From positions 7,686,501-7,750,500 of the forward strand of contig NC_057768.1 in NCBI RefSeq assembly GCF_010389155.1: a DNA stretch of 64,000 nt, read 5' to 3'. Position 1 is the first letter of the stretch, and the number at the start of each line of letters is the position of its first letter. The DNA comes from Erigeron canadensis. Lineage: Eukaryota; Streptophyta; Magnoliopsida; Asterales; Asteraceae. The notes below the pieces were generated by a model. It was not told the DNA's origin and did no database searches. It was given only the letters and a program-made list of their open reading frames with translations. Below, in pieces: positions 11,021-22,679 of the stretch. A program made the position numbers and the translations under genes.

Positions 11021-11551
11021 CAGTTGAGGAGCCACTCTAGGCCTAAAAAGGGCCACTGCCAATACCAAACCACTAACATATTGAGTATTATGTATGACCT
11101 ATATTATTGATCCATTGAAATAAAATGGCTCATCCTATTTTTCTTGTTAATCACTTAATTTAAGACTCTCCGGTTGCAAATCGTATTTGTTTGCTATATT
11201 AGACTAACAGTGGTTGGCTTATAATAGTATTATCACTTTTACATTGAATTTTATTATTATTTAGTAGTAGTTTTTTGTTGCTATTGTAAAAACTAGATTA
11301 TTATAGTTCAACTTTATTATCAATTTTGTTAGTTTTACGGTAGTATAAAATATATCATCATAGTGTGTGAATCTATGGTATTATTTTGACATATGTTTTT
11401 GTCTTATGAATCTATGATTTTATTTTGTAATTAACTCATTCATTACCAATTGTTGATTAATGTAGCTAATGTAGCTAACTCATTCCTTTACTAGTGTCCA
11501 AGTGAAAAAAAATTTGGCCATTCCTAAATTAGGAACCTGGTTTGGCATCTG
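11021..11551. mobile_element. hAT-type non-autonomous element
   Basis: A perfect 8-bp TSD, CTTGTGAG, lies at 11013-11020 and 11552-11559. The ends CAGTTGAGGAGCCA and GGCATCTG give the CAG...CTG termini seen in plant hAT elements. The paralogue at ~32820 has a single CTTGTGAG and no insert. There is no transposase ORF in the 531 bp. Confidence 0.75.
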
Positions 11552-12026
11552 CTTGTGAGGTTTCTCATTACCATCCTAACAACAAGAAAAGCAAATTAAA
11601 TGATAAGTAAATTAAATGAAAATAGGTTAATTTTGTTAGTTTCATTGTATGTATACAAAATCCAGATGAAAACAACCATTGAACACTTATTGAACACTTA
11701 AAAGAATTTATTAGACCTCTCGCTGTCAAATCACGACACAAAGTTTTCAATCAAATTCACCTTTCACAAAAAAAAAAAATTTATATAAATAATCCCTTAT
11801 TAAACACTTAGATAAACTTATAGAAGCATTTTCAATGAGCAATCTCAAAACATCAAATGTAATACAACTTAGTTACACCAACAGTCAAATACAAAATACC
11901 TAATGAGAAACCGGTGTTAATCGTTTGATTCTCAAACGCTGACTATTAGCAACACCATTTCTCTTGGTGGGCGATGCGGAAACTTGTCAATGAATGTTAT
12001 CCGTAACCATTTCTAATGTATACAGG

Positions 12027-12510
12027 AAGCTTGGTTTTAAAAAAAGGTGTGCTTCAGACTAGGAGCACCTAGGCGCAAGCCTTAGAGCTTTTTGGTACCC
12101 AAGGCGCATGGTGTAAAAAAGCGCATGCTTTTTGGGCTTTTTGTGAGCTTAGGAGCTAAAAATTAAAGCGTGAGCTTTTTTGTACACAAGAGGAGTTTTT
12201 ATAGGAATTAGGTAAAAAAAAAAAAAATCTTACCTCTACTTTTTCAAAAAGATTGATCTCTTGTTGCTTTTTCCTCAACAAGAACAACAATCTTTTGAGA
12301 ATTTCTTTTTAAACACCAAATTTAATCAAAGCCGGAACAAGTATCTTACTGATGTTGGTTTGGTGTTTTATGTATTATAAATACTATATAAATAATTTAT
12401 AATTTTTTTTTCTAAGTGTAGGACTTGCGTACGAAAAGCTCACCGCTTTTACGCTTCCGAAATGGACCCTATCGCTTTTGTGCGCCTATCGCTTTTTAAA
12501 ACCAAGACAA
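12027..12510. repeat. Element with inverted TTGGTTTTAAAA ends
   Basis: The left end contains CTTGGTTTTAAAAA and the right end TTTTTAAAACCAAG, with GCGC-rich words (AGGCGCA, GTGCGCC) inside both ends and an A/T-rich core. This resembles a common plant MITE class, but no convincing TSD was found. Confidence 0.45.
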
Positions 12511-12649
12511 CAAGTGAAGATTTTCACCAAGGATCATTATTTGTGGAAATCTGGAATTCGATAATTAATATATAGTGGTTGCTATGATGGAATGAAATAG
12601 AAATTTTAATTCCATGAGACAAAAGTGTTATCAATTAATTAAGTTACTC

Positions 12650-13165
12650 CACAATGAGATTTGATGTGTTGCACTTGATAGACGAAAGTGTTGTCATAGT
12701 TTGTTGGAAGTGTTGTAGTTGGTTATTAAAAATGTTGCGTTTAAAAACATTAAATTTGATTATACTAAGTGTTGCATTATACTATAAAAAGTGTTACACT
12801 ATATTCTAAAAGTGTTACACTTTGGCTCTGTTTTTTTACTTAATATACTTAATAATTAAAAACTTAATGCATTTCGTCAAATTTCATATTCTTTTTTTTT
12901 ACTTAATAAACAAAAATAATCGTCAGTTACTTACTATTTACTTAATACACTTACACATTAATCCATTATTTATACATTCAGTCAATTAATATATTCAGCA
13001 TTTAATGATAAAAAAAAATGGGCCCTTAGTCTTGCAATTTCCAAACATATGTAACACTTTGAAAAAATGTAGCTTTAGATCTAAGGCGACGTTGGCTAAT
13101 GTAGCACTTGGTAAAGTGTTGCGTTAAGCAAAATGCAACACTTTTAAGGCTTAATGCAACACTTT
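12650..13165. repeat. Cluster of GTGTTGCA / TGCAACAC motifs, CACTA-like
   Basis: About ten copies of AGTGTTGCA-like words occur, mostly forward before ~12830 and inverted after 13040, with a MITE-like AT-rich block between (12825-13030). Opposed subterminal motif arrays are typical of CACTA/EnSpm ends, but no CACTA terminus or 3-bp TSD was identified. Confidence 0.4.
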
Positions 13166-13320
13166 ATGGGTGTGACCTTAGCTTCAATTTGTAGTAGCGT
13201 ACAACCTATATGTTTACCAACTAGCTTCACCCGAAACCACACTGGTGAAAGTAGAAAGAGAACAATTAGTCTCCAGCTTTCTCCACAAAGCCGAATAGAC
13301 TATGCAAGTGATTTCCTTCT
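13166..13320 (+). pseudogene. Papain-like peptidase fragment, copy D1
   Basis: A short piece holding the ICLPTSFTRN...ISLQLSPQS segment and ending at IDYASDF. At ~13320 it runs directly into upstream sequence of the next copy (D2), a deletion-type joint between two head-to-tail copies. Confidence 0.6.
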
Positions 13321-14460
13321 ACTCAAGTTCAAAGTAGTTCATTGATCCTTTCTTCTACTCTCTCTCAAATTAAACTTTCTCTTCTTCGAACTTACTATCA
13401 CTTTTTCTTTCTTTGTTCTTGCTTTCTCATCATGTCTTGCATTGAACACATTTTTCACTTCATAAACATGGAAAACGAAAACTTTTTCTTCGCACTCAAC
13501 ACCATGATAAACTTCACCCGATTCTCTACTCTACAATAATCAAAGAAAAGAAGTAGCTAGATCATTAATGCCATCAACTTCCCCCCATCCATCCAATACA
13601 AATACCTTTGATCTTTCTTTGTGTTAAAACCACAAGTTTTAGCAATCATACATATATCATTCATACTAGCAACTCCACTACTCATATAAAAAAAATGTAT
13701 CCTTTGATTTCTTCAAAAGCATGCAACATCCGGTATGAAACCGGAGAAGTCCTTAACCAAAAGTATGAACCGGTATGTTTACCAACTAGTTTCACCACCA
13801 TGACCGAAACCACATGGGTGAAAGTAGGTAGAGCACTAATTAGTCTTCAACTTTCTCCATTAAGCCTAATAGACTACGCCAGTGATTTGCAATGCCCTTA
13901 TTCATGCAGAAGTGTCATTTGTGATCCAAACCTTAATATTGAAACAATCCAAATTTATTAGTATACTGGAATCAAAAGAGAGCTTCATGAAGGCAACACG
14001 GTCAAGTTTCATGAAGGCAACACGGTCAAGTGTATTAAACGGGCGATCGTTATTGGTTCGATGACATCTAGATTCTTTAGGTCGACGAAAAAGAGAATCA
14101 TGATTGGTGGAACCTGGCAACCATGGGGAATACAATTAAACAAAGACTTTATGATATGTTTAAAGTGGAAGGGCTACGCTACCCTTGTGTTGTCTCAATG
14201 GAAATTTACCGCTATGAAGAGGCCAAATTTGAATTTAATGTGAAATCCAGAACTGTTCCTCTTTATCGTCCCACCCTCGAAGATTTGGTGAACCTTATAT
14301 GTACTAGTAAAGCAGAACATGCCATGCTAGTTATGGGGGTTGATGCCATGTTTAAAAATCCGAGAGAACATTTTATCCAGGTAAAAAACAGTTGGGGAAA
14401 TTAAAGAGTTCTGGGACATTCTAGGATATCATTCAAGGCTATTTTAGGATGTTATAGTCA
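13321..14460 (+). pseudogene. Papain-like (C1A) peptidase pseudogene, copy D2 (most complete)
   Basis: Upstream homology spans 13321-13690, and coding-like sequence starts at an ATG near 13695 (MYPLISSKAC). Next come VLNQKYEPVC (oxyanion Gln, Cys six residues on, Leu where papain has Trp), LQLSPLSLIDYA matching papain's LSEQELVDC region, EHAMLVMGV with the catalytic His, and VKNSWGN with Asn (ends ~14404). The domain is intronless and lacks a propeptide. In-frame TAG at 13959-13961, a second TAG near 14069-14071, a 24-bp tandem duplication near 13985-14032 and frame changes show it is dead. It pairs tail-to-tail with copy E. Confidence 0.8.
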
Positions 14461-14519
14461 ACCAAAGATCTACTAGATATGTACTTCCCTAATGAATAGG
14501 TTATGTGTTTATCCTTGGT

Positions 14520-15680
14520 GATATAACACTCTGGAATAGCCTGTAATGGTATACTTTGATGCCTCGGAATTCCCTATTTGGTTCCCCAATTGTTTTTTAC
14601 CTAGACAAAATGTTCCCTCGGGTTTTTAAACATGGTGTCAACCCCCACAACTAGCATCGTGTGTTCTGCCTCATTAGTATACACAGGGTTTACCAAATCT
14701 TCAAGGGTAGGAAAATAAAGAGGAACCATTCCGAATTTCACATCAAATGCAAGTTCGGCTTCCTTACAGTGGTATATTTCCACTGACACAACACAAGGGT
14801 AGCATAACCCCCCCATTTTAAACATATCACAAAGTATTTCTTTAATTGTACTCCCCGTGGTTGTCAGGTTCCAACAATCATAATTAATTCTCTTGTTCAT
14901 CGACCTCAAGAATCTAGATGTCATCCATCCAATAACGGCCACCCGTTTGATACACTTTGACTTGTTGCCTTCATGGAACTCTCTTTTGATTCCAGTATAC
15001 TAATAAATTTGGATTGCTTATCACAAATGACATTCTTGCATAAATAGGGGCACTGGAAATCACTGGCATAGTCTATTAGGCTCCGTGGAGAAAATTTAAG
15101 ACCAATCGGTGCTCTTCCTAGTTTCACCTGTGGTTTTTGTCATGGTGGTGAAGCTAGATGGTAAACATATAGGTTTATATTTCTGGTTAAGGACTTATCC
15201 CATTTCATACCGGATGTTGCATGCTTCCCTGGAAATCAAAGGATATATATATATATATTGATATCAGTAGTGGAGTTGCTAGTATGAACGATATATGTAT
15301 GATTGTGTAAAAAGTTGTGGTTTCAATACAAAGAAATATCAAGGGTATTTGTATTTGATGATTAGGAGTAGTTGATGGGAATTGATGATCTAGCTACTTC
15401 TTTTCTTTGATTATTTACCCGATGCTTGCAGTGAATCGGGTTAAGTTTATTAGGGTGTTGAATGTGAGCGTTAAGAAAGATTTTCCTTTTCCATGATTAT
15501 GAAGAGAAAGGGTGTTTAATGCAAGATATGATGAAGAAGCAAGAATAGAGAAAGAAAAAGTGAAAGTAAGTTTAAAGAACAGAGAGTTTAATGCGAGAGA
15601 GAGAGTAATGAAAAAGTTACAGTAAGTTGAATAGAAGAAATGATTGATGGACCCATTTGAACTTGAGTAGAAGAAAAATA
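14520..15680 (-). pseudogene. Papain-like (C1A) peptidase pseudogene, copy E
   Basis: Minus-strand segments LIDYASDFQCPYLC, FPTLEDLVNPVYTN and EAEHTMLVVGVDTMF match copy D2. Both shared TAG stops are present. Upstream homology continues to ~15680, where copy F begins. It faces D2 tail-to-tail across a ~60-bp spacer. Confidence 0.75.
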
Positions 15681-16436
15681 TCCATTCAAATGACACTTCT
15701 ACATAAATAGGGACACTGGATATCATTGGCATAGTTTATTAGGCTCTATGGAGAAAGTTGAAGACCAATCGTAGTTCTTTTTACTTTCGCCGGTGTGATT
15801 TCGGTCATGGTGGTGAAGCTAGTTGGTAAACATAAAAGTTTATATTTCTGGTTAAGGACTACTTTGGTTTCATACTGGATGCTGCATGCTTCCCAGGAAA
15901 TCAAAGGATACATTTTTTTTATATGAGTAGTGGAATTGCTAGTATGAACGATATATGTATGATTGTGTAAAAAGTTGTGGTTTCAACACAAAGAAAGATC
16001 AAGAGTATTTGTATTGGATGAATGGGGGTATAGTTGATAGGCATTGATGATCTAGCTAATTCTGGTATTTGCTTATTTCTTGCAGAGATTCGGGTGAAGT
16101 TTATTGGGGTGTTGTATGTGAGTGTGAAGAAAGGTTTTCCTTTTTCATGATTATGAAGAGAATGGGTGTTTAAAGCAAGACATGATGAAGAAGCAAAAAT
16201 GGAGAAAGAAAAAGTGAAAGTAAATTTGAAGAATAGAGAGTCTTATGCGAGAGAAAGAGTAATGAAAATGTTACAGTGTGAAGAAAGGTTTTTCTTTTTC
16301 ATGATTATGAAGAGAGTGGGTGTTTAATGCAAGATATGATGAAGAAGCAAAAACAGATAAGGAAAAAGTGAAAGTAAGTTTGAAGAATAAAGAGTTTTTT
16401 GCAAGAGAGAGTACATGAAAAAGTTATAGTAAGTTG
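15681..16436 (-). pseudogene. Papain-like peptidase pseudogene, copy F (5' part only)
   Basis: On the minus strand, upstream sequence and the first ~100 codons (catalytic-Cys region to ICDPN) are recognisable; the 3' two thirds are missing where it joins the upstream part of copy E. A second, partly duplicated upstream block lies at 16275-16430. Homology stops at GTAAGTTG (16436), where the duplicated block at 16437 begins. Confidence 0.65.
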
Positions 16437-18240
16437 TGTAACACCTCAACTAAGGCGGAACGATTAAATGCATAGAAAATTGAATATCACAAGAAATGAT
16501 AGTAAATAAATATTCACCATATTAATTTGTGGTGTTTGAATAATTTAATAAGCCTTATTTTTACTGAAAACACAGTTTTTATGTCTAAAAAACATTTTTG
16601 ATGCTATAACCGAACTTGGCTCACCATTTTGTGATAAAATATGTTATTTTAACTTACTTAAACATGTTTGGTACAGTCTTAGTGGTTCTTAATCATTTAG
16701 CGAAAATCATTATTATGAACTTTTTACCGAATTTGGTTATCGCTAGTCTTTTAGTCCATTAATTTCCTTCTACCAAGCTAGATCTTATATAACTATGTTT
16801 TGCTCATTAAATCCATGATATGTCCAAATCATTTTCTTCAAAAGTCCATCATCCATTTCTTGTTTGATCACTTAATAAACTTTGGACGTTGTGTTAGTGA
16901 TATTATGACCGGAATAGGTTGATTAAAGCTTGTTATGACCACCTTTGACCCTACCAAGTTTGATAACTTATGCTCAGAAAGTTTATCATATATTTTGGTA
17001 CAAAGTTTTTGGATTTGATCAAAGTTGAAGTTTGGTGATTTAAAGTCTTATTTAAGTCTCTTCTAGATTTTATGTTTTGGCTCTTATTTCTATAAAATGT
17101 TGGGTAGTGAATTGAGGTCAAGTTGACTTATTTGAGTCTTTGTATTTTTACTACTGAAACTACAATGTATCAGAGATTTTTATAAAATTTTGATAAATTT
17201 TTAGGCATCTCTTACTATTTTTAAAATTTCCGTGAACCCGACTACTCAAAATCATAGCTGTTTGCGCAATCAAATGTTTTGTATGAGTTCATGGTGGAAA
17301 CAAGTTTTAAAAAATCCCTTGATTTTATTTTAGCTTCTCAACACATCAAATATAGTTGTTATTAAGTGAAAAGTCTTGAATCTTTATGGATTGAAAACTA
17401 AAAATCCATGAACATGATTCATTTTTAAAAATAAAAATCAGTTTGACCTCTTTGTACTTAACAGTCCATAATTTGAGTTTTGTTCATTCTTTGTATGTGT
17501 TTCCAGTTGGTCCTAAAACTAGACTTACATAGCTTCAACTTTCATTTTGACACCAACACATGATTTGGTCGATTTGAGTGTGTTTTATCCATTTCAAAAC
17601 TGAAGTCAGATTCTGTTCAGATCACATAATCTGATCAACCAAATACTATACCCACCAATGCTTTAGTGTGCTTATTATTCACACTACCTTTAACCACAAG
17701 ATTATTCCCCTCTTTTATATAGTTATTAACATCAAATATACTGATTATATCATAATCAAAATCATCAATCATCCCTCTCAAATCTCATATTCAAAACTAT
17801 AACAAAACTACTTAAATATATACATGCATGTCAAGTTCAACTTATCATCTTTTATGTGTGATTCTTTCATGATTATTTCTTTTAGATCAACCTTTTAAAT
17901 ATGCATTCATATGTAGATCTATGTGTATTTAGTGATAAAATAAAAGGTAAAAAAAGTGATATTCAAAAGGGTTCAAGCTATCAACCTTTGAAGACGAAAA
18001 TAACAAAATTGAAGGTGTTGTTGGGTCTCCATTTCACGGCTGCTCTTGAGGTGTTTCACGGCTGTAAAATCTTGAAGAAATGAGTAAAAAGGTCACAAGA
18101 TGGAAGGGTAAGTGAAGAGTAAACAAAGGAACATGATGGTTAACCTTTGATGATCAAGAATCAAGAGAAAATAGAAACATAGGGCTGTTCTCTTCCTTCC
18201 TTCTGTTGCTGCCGATCAGCCCCACTTGAGGGCTGTTTTC
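16437..18240. repeat. Duplicated block X, copy 1 (pairs with 23766-25233)
   Basis: It starts TGTAACACCTCAACTAAGG and follows pseudogene upstream sequence, exactly as at 23766. TGTAACACCYC with CTAAGG is also how the solo LTR at 40875 begins, so X may be an LTR-derived piece inserted before the whole unit duplicated. Similarity to X' runs in order to the word CTTGAGGGCTG. No ORF is supported. The right boundary is approximate. Confidence 0.65.
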
Positions 18241-20825
18241 ACACACTTGGAGACCTACAAGACCCTTCAGCTTGACCTTCTATTGTCCCCTTAGTAGATG
18301 GTGACCCAAAGATGTAGATTTGATGCTTTAAAGTGGTGTTTTGGGGCAGTTTTTCTGCACTTAATGTGGCAGTCCGAAAACTAGAAGAGAGAGAGGAAAA
18401 AGAGTGTGTGAGAGTAAAGTGGTGGATTTAAGAGTGTGGGGTTGGAGCGTTGGAGGAAAAGAGTGTGGAGAGTAAAGAGGAGTCTTGCAAGTGTAAGTGA
18501 TACATATAAAACATTCCAGTCATGTAGTGACTCTAATTAGTTGATCATGTGTGCTTGAAATTTGTAAGTATCAAACAAGCTATGTATTTGTGTATTTTTA
18601 TTAGATTTTTGCTTTTAGTTTTTTCCCCACAAATAGAACTTTGGATTGAATTAGTATCTCCTTTATTATAATTTTCTTAAAGTGTTATCTATATTACGAG
18701 ATCTTTGTAAACAATGCAACCTTTATTTGGATTTGATATCATATTACGAATAATTGGGTCGATCTCACAACATTGTCTACATCAATGATTCTCCTCGCTG
18801 ATTTCAATGGCTACGTACTAAAGGTGTGAATTAGTAACCATTGGCATTTTAGAGATAGGAAATCATGTCTGACAAATTCAAGCCAACAATGGTTATCTAC
18901 ATTGTCAACACTTATCATTAGTCTTAATTTAGGTTTTTAGGAGGGTTTTTATGATATTAATTTTGTAATTTTGTTTAAAATCAGGGATTTTCCAACTGGT
19001 TGGAAAATATGTGCATTAAAGTTGCACTTTGGCAGCATTCAACCCATTGACCCGTTTGCTTCCATTTTGTTTTGACCTTTATTCCATTTTTACCTTTTTG
19101 ATCTCGCTTGAAATAAAAATTAACTTGAAGCATCCTAATGCTATTAAGTAAATGGGTCAAAGTTACACCCCGCATTTTTTGCTGGTAATTAACAAAATTT
19201 GCAGGTTTGTGCAGTTTGGTGCAAGCTGCAAAGTCCTTGTAGGACTGTCACTGTGGTGCTTTAGACTGTAGACGAAAACTGGGAGTGAAGCCCAACAAAT
19301 CAAATGCCAACATAAAGATAGGTGCATGTCAGATGGCTATAAATTCTTCAAAAGAAAAAGTAGTTCTTTGTTGGAAGATGTATGTATTGTGTTTTACATG
19401 ATGATTAAAAATGTCTAATGAATTATGATGGTAATTTGTAGTCATAATTATTGGTTCCTCTACTGTCATATAGGATTGAAATCTTTCAACAACGTGATGT
19501 TCTACTAAAAAGATTATCATAGTGCATCCCTTAGTTAAAGTTTAAAGTAATCCGAGCGGTTATTCTGTTATACAAGAATGGTGTTCGACAAGTAGGCTAA
19601 AATCTTAATTCACTTTGTCTAAAGGTTTGATTATATTAGGTTTGATTTGTAGAAACCAAGAGACTATAAACTTGCAACTTCATTTTCTATTCTCCTGTTT
19701 GTAGGAGGTTCAAGACAAGCGAATGATCAGACAAGAACATCTCAATTGGCAAACTCAAAGAGGTATAACTTCATTTTGTTTAGATTTATGGTTATTGAAT
19801 TTCCGAAGTATCATTTAGAACGGATGGTTTGAAGCCATTTGGATGGAAACAAGTCAGTTGCCACAGTTGCTAAAGGAAAGCGGCTAATAGTTTCTCATTG
19901 ATTTTTTTTAAAAGCGTATTTGTCATCATCAAGCGTTTTGATGTTGACACAAGAAAACATTTGGTAAATGTAAATTTGTGTCGTTGTTGCAGCTACTTTG
20001 TGGTGTTTTGACAATGAAAGAATCCCCTTATTTTTTCACACATATCATGTTCAAAGATGGTATGCAGCACTTTACAGACTACAGTTTACCGATTCATAGG
20101 TCATCAACTCTTTCATTCTTTTAGTTTAGTTCTTTAGGTTAAATTCTGTAGCTACACATTACACAAGCAGATTATGATGCAAAAGCTTTAATTAATATAT
20201 GGGTGACACCTGACCAGGGCTGAACCAAGTAAGATATGCAACAACAGAGAGAATAAGTACGACTTCACTACACAAGGGTCAGAGGTGAAAAACTATACAT
20301 TTTACAACATTATATGACATTAGCCTGTTTGGTCAACTGAAAAGAAAACATACCTTGAATTGAATCAACCCATTTATACATTATAACTAAATTGGAGTAG
20401 AATTGCTACCTGTATTATGTACCCATACGCCATACCTAAGAACACGTCTATCTAAGAATTAATATACAAAAGTCTATTGCATTTTATATTCTGTAATGAT
20501 ACAGTGTGTCACATTCTTTTTCGAATATAACATCATTTTATAACATCATATGTTAATGCATATACAACTTCTTGGATCACTTTATAGAGATATGTTAATG
20601 CATATTTGGTGGTGTACTTTATTTATTAATGAGGTTTTATTCGCCAAAGATACACTTTGGACGACTTATGACCCATTTCACTGTTTCAACTTTAGCCATT
20701 TTGTTGCTTTTACAAGCTAGTGATGAAAACAAATAGTATAATACATTGAAGAAATGAGTTAATCGCGTGATTTACATTCATAATCAATGTCTTGTAATTA
20801 TTGGTTGAATTTGTGTCTACTGCAG
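18241..20825. other. No confident gene; possible intron-like sequence
   Basis: No ORF above 64 codons is convincing. A 58-base stretch at ~19708-19765 is bordered by TGTTTGTAG and a GTATAAC donor-like word and could be a small exon of an unrecognised gene. It may belong with the ankyrin pseudo-exon downstream, but I could not link them. Confidence 0.35.
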
Positions 20826-21100
20826 ATAGTAAAAGACCTGTTACTTCTCCATGACAGAAATGTGAACGCCTTGACAAGAGACAACAAAACGGCCCTTGGC
20901 ATTGTGAGCGGACTCCCTTTCTAAGAAGAAACCTCGGAAATCATTGATATATTGGCCCGTTATGGACAATAAAAGCAAATGGCTCTGATTTTCAGCATCA
21001 ACACCCACTGGACAAGGCACAGGGCTAGCTAAAAGACAACAAATTTGAAAAAACATTGCCACTACTAACGAAGCTGATAGACTGAACAAGGAAAAAACAA
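20826..21100 (+). pseudogene. Ankyrin-repeat protein pseudo-exon (ITN1/ACD6-like)
   Basis: After an acceptor-like TCTACTGCAG the plus strand reads IVKDLLLLHDRNVNALTRDN then KTALGIVSGLPF, which is the last ankyrin repeat and linker of plant ankyrin-TM proteins, followed by ETSEIIDILARYG. A TAA interrupts SGLPF*EETSE, and a one-base frameshift follows ARYG (IKAN then continues in another frame). The PGG membrane domain is not present downstream. An open frame on the opposite strand is a shadow of this exon. Confidence 0.6.
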
Positions 21101-21984
21101 GTTTATATTATTTCAAATGAACTGTTTAGCTACAATTTTGAATTATGTGGACATCACTTACCTATACTTATTGTGTTTAAATTATTTAGAAGAAGGCCAC
21201 CACAATGGATCGGAATTAGGAACACCACAAGAGGGTCATATTGGGGTTTTGAATCAACAATAGGTTTCAAATGATAATTCTCAAGGTTAGGAGAGATAAT
21301 AGAAGGATAGAATTTTAAGTGAATTATATTTGGTTATCTAGTTGTGGCATGGGGTTCTAACTATCTGACTCTCATGCTAGAAAAGTTTCAGTCCACATTA
21401 TTTACGACCAATAAAAAGGAAAGTGTGTTTCTTGATCGGGTATGATTGTTTATTAAACATTTTTAGACAAGTTAAATGTATTAAAGAAGGTTTTTAGAAT
21501 TTCTTTAGGTTGGTTTAATGTGACACCAAATTTGCATGTAACATAGATTCAAAACGGCAAAAAGAGAGAATTTTAGCTCATTTGAAAACCTAAATGCTAA
21601 TTTTGTTTTTTAATGATAGAGAACACAGTCCTCCCTTGAACCAATGGGCAGTCAAAATCTTAATGTAGCTCTGTCTCTTTTTTTGTTCTCGTTTAGTTTT
21701 GCTTTAGATTATTGTCTATCCTTTTCGATGTATATTGATGCATTACATTATGCTTTTTGACAATTTATTGTTGACGAAAGAACTTTTGCCAGGATTAAAT
21801 ACCAAAACCATCCATGGGACTTTTTAACCAAAGTCCATAACTAGAATTACGCACCTCCAGACAATGACCATTTCATATAGCGCATATATCATTACAATCT
21901 TAGCCCGTCCTTTTATATCCATTTAATAATCAAATGTGTAAAAAACTAGTAAGTTATAAGCTTTTACTCACCAGAAATATGGAC
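21101..21984. other. No gene seen
   Basis: AT-rich sequence without a convincing ORF, terminal repeat or RNA gene. Pseudogene copy G begins at ~21985. Confidence 0.5.
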
Positions 21985-22650
21985 TTTTATGTTTACCAGC
22001 TAACTTCACCTCCATGACCAAAACCAACTAAATGTAGGAAGAGCACCGATTCGTCTTAAGCTTTCTCCACAGATCCTAATAGATATGCCATTGATTTCCA
22101 ATGCCCCTACTCATGCAGAAATGTCATTTGTAATACAAACCTTGGCATTGAAACAATCCAAAATTATTAGTATACTGGAATCAAAAGAGAGTTTCATGAA
22201 GGCAACATTGTCAAGGTATATCAAACGGGGGACCATTATTGATTGGATGACATCTAGATTTTTGAGGTCATCGAATAAGAGAATCATGATTGGTAGAACC
22301 TGACAACCACAGGGAATACAATTAAAGGAAGACTTTCTGATATGTTTAAAGTGGGAGGGTTACGCTACCCTTGTGTTATGTCAATGGAAATGTACCGCTA
22401 TGAAAAGGTCAAACTTGCATTTGATGTGGAATCCAAAACTGTTCCTCTTTGTCGTCCCACCCTTGACCCTTGAAGATTTGGTGAACCCTATGTATATTGG
22501 TGAAGCAGAACACGCCATGCTAGTTATGAGAGTTGACACCATGATTTTAAAATTTGAGGGAACATTTTGTCTGAGTAAAAAACAGTTGGGGAACCAAAGA
22601 GTTCTGGGACAATCAAGGATACTATTCGAGGGTATTACAGGGTGTGCCTA
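21985..22650 (+). pseudogene. Papain-like (C1A) peptidase pseudogene, copy G
   Basis: It begins at the TSFTTM equivalent, so the catalytic-Cys segment is missing, as in copy A. EAEHAMLVM (His) and KKQLGNQ (decayed NSWG block) are visible in separate frames. Both shared TAG stops and an extra TGA (TATTGATTGG) are present. It pairs tail-to-tail with copy H. Confidence 0.7.
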
Positions 22651-22679
22651 TCCTTCGTAATATAACACTTTATAATAAC

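Larger units (their letters stand above)
10205..11990 (+). repeat. Direct duplication, copy 1 (pairs with 32160-33175)
   Basis: Aligned by eye, blocks 10205-10560, 10865-11020, 11560-11720 and 11790-11990 match 32160-33175 in the same order and orientation, at roughly 80-90% identity. The gaps in the alignment are two transposon insertions present only here (10572-10864 and 11021-11551), plus small indels. No coding capacity is visible in either copy. Confidence 0.75.

Noticed and set aside
20841..21089. Minus-strand 82-codon frame with a signal-peptide-like start
   Set aside because: The opposite strand encodes a recognisable ankyrin-repeat exon with an acceptor site, so the minus frame is incidental.
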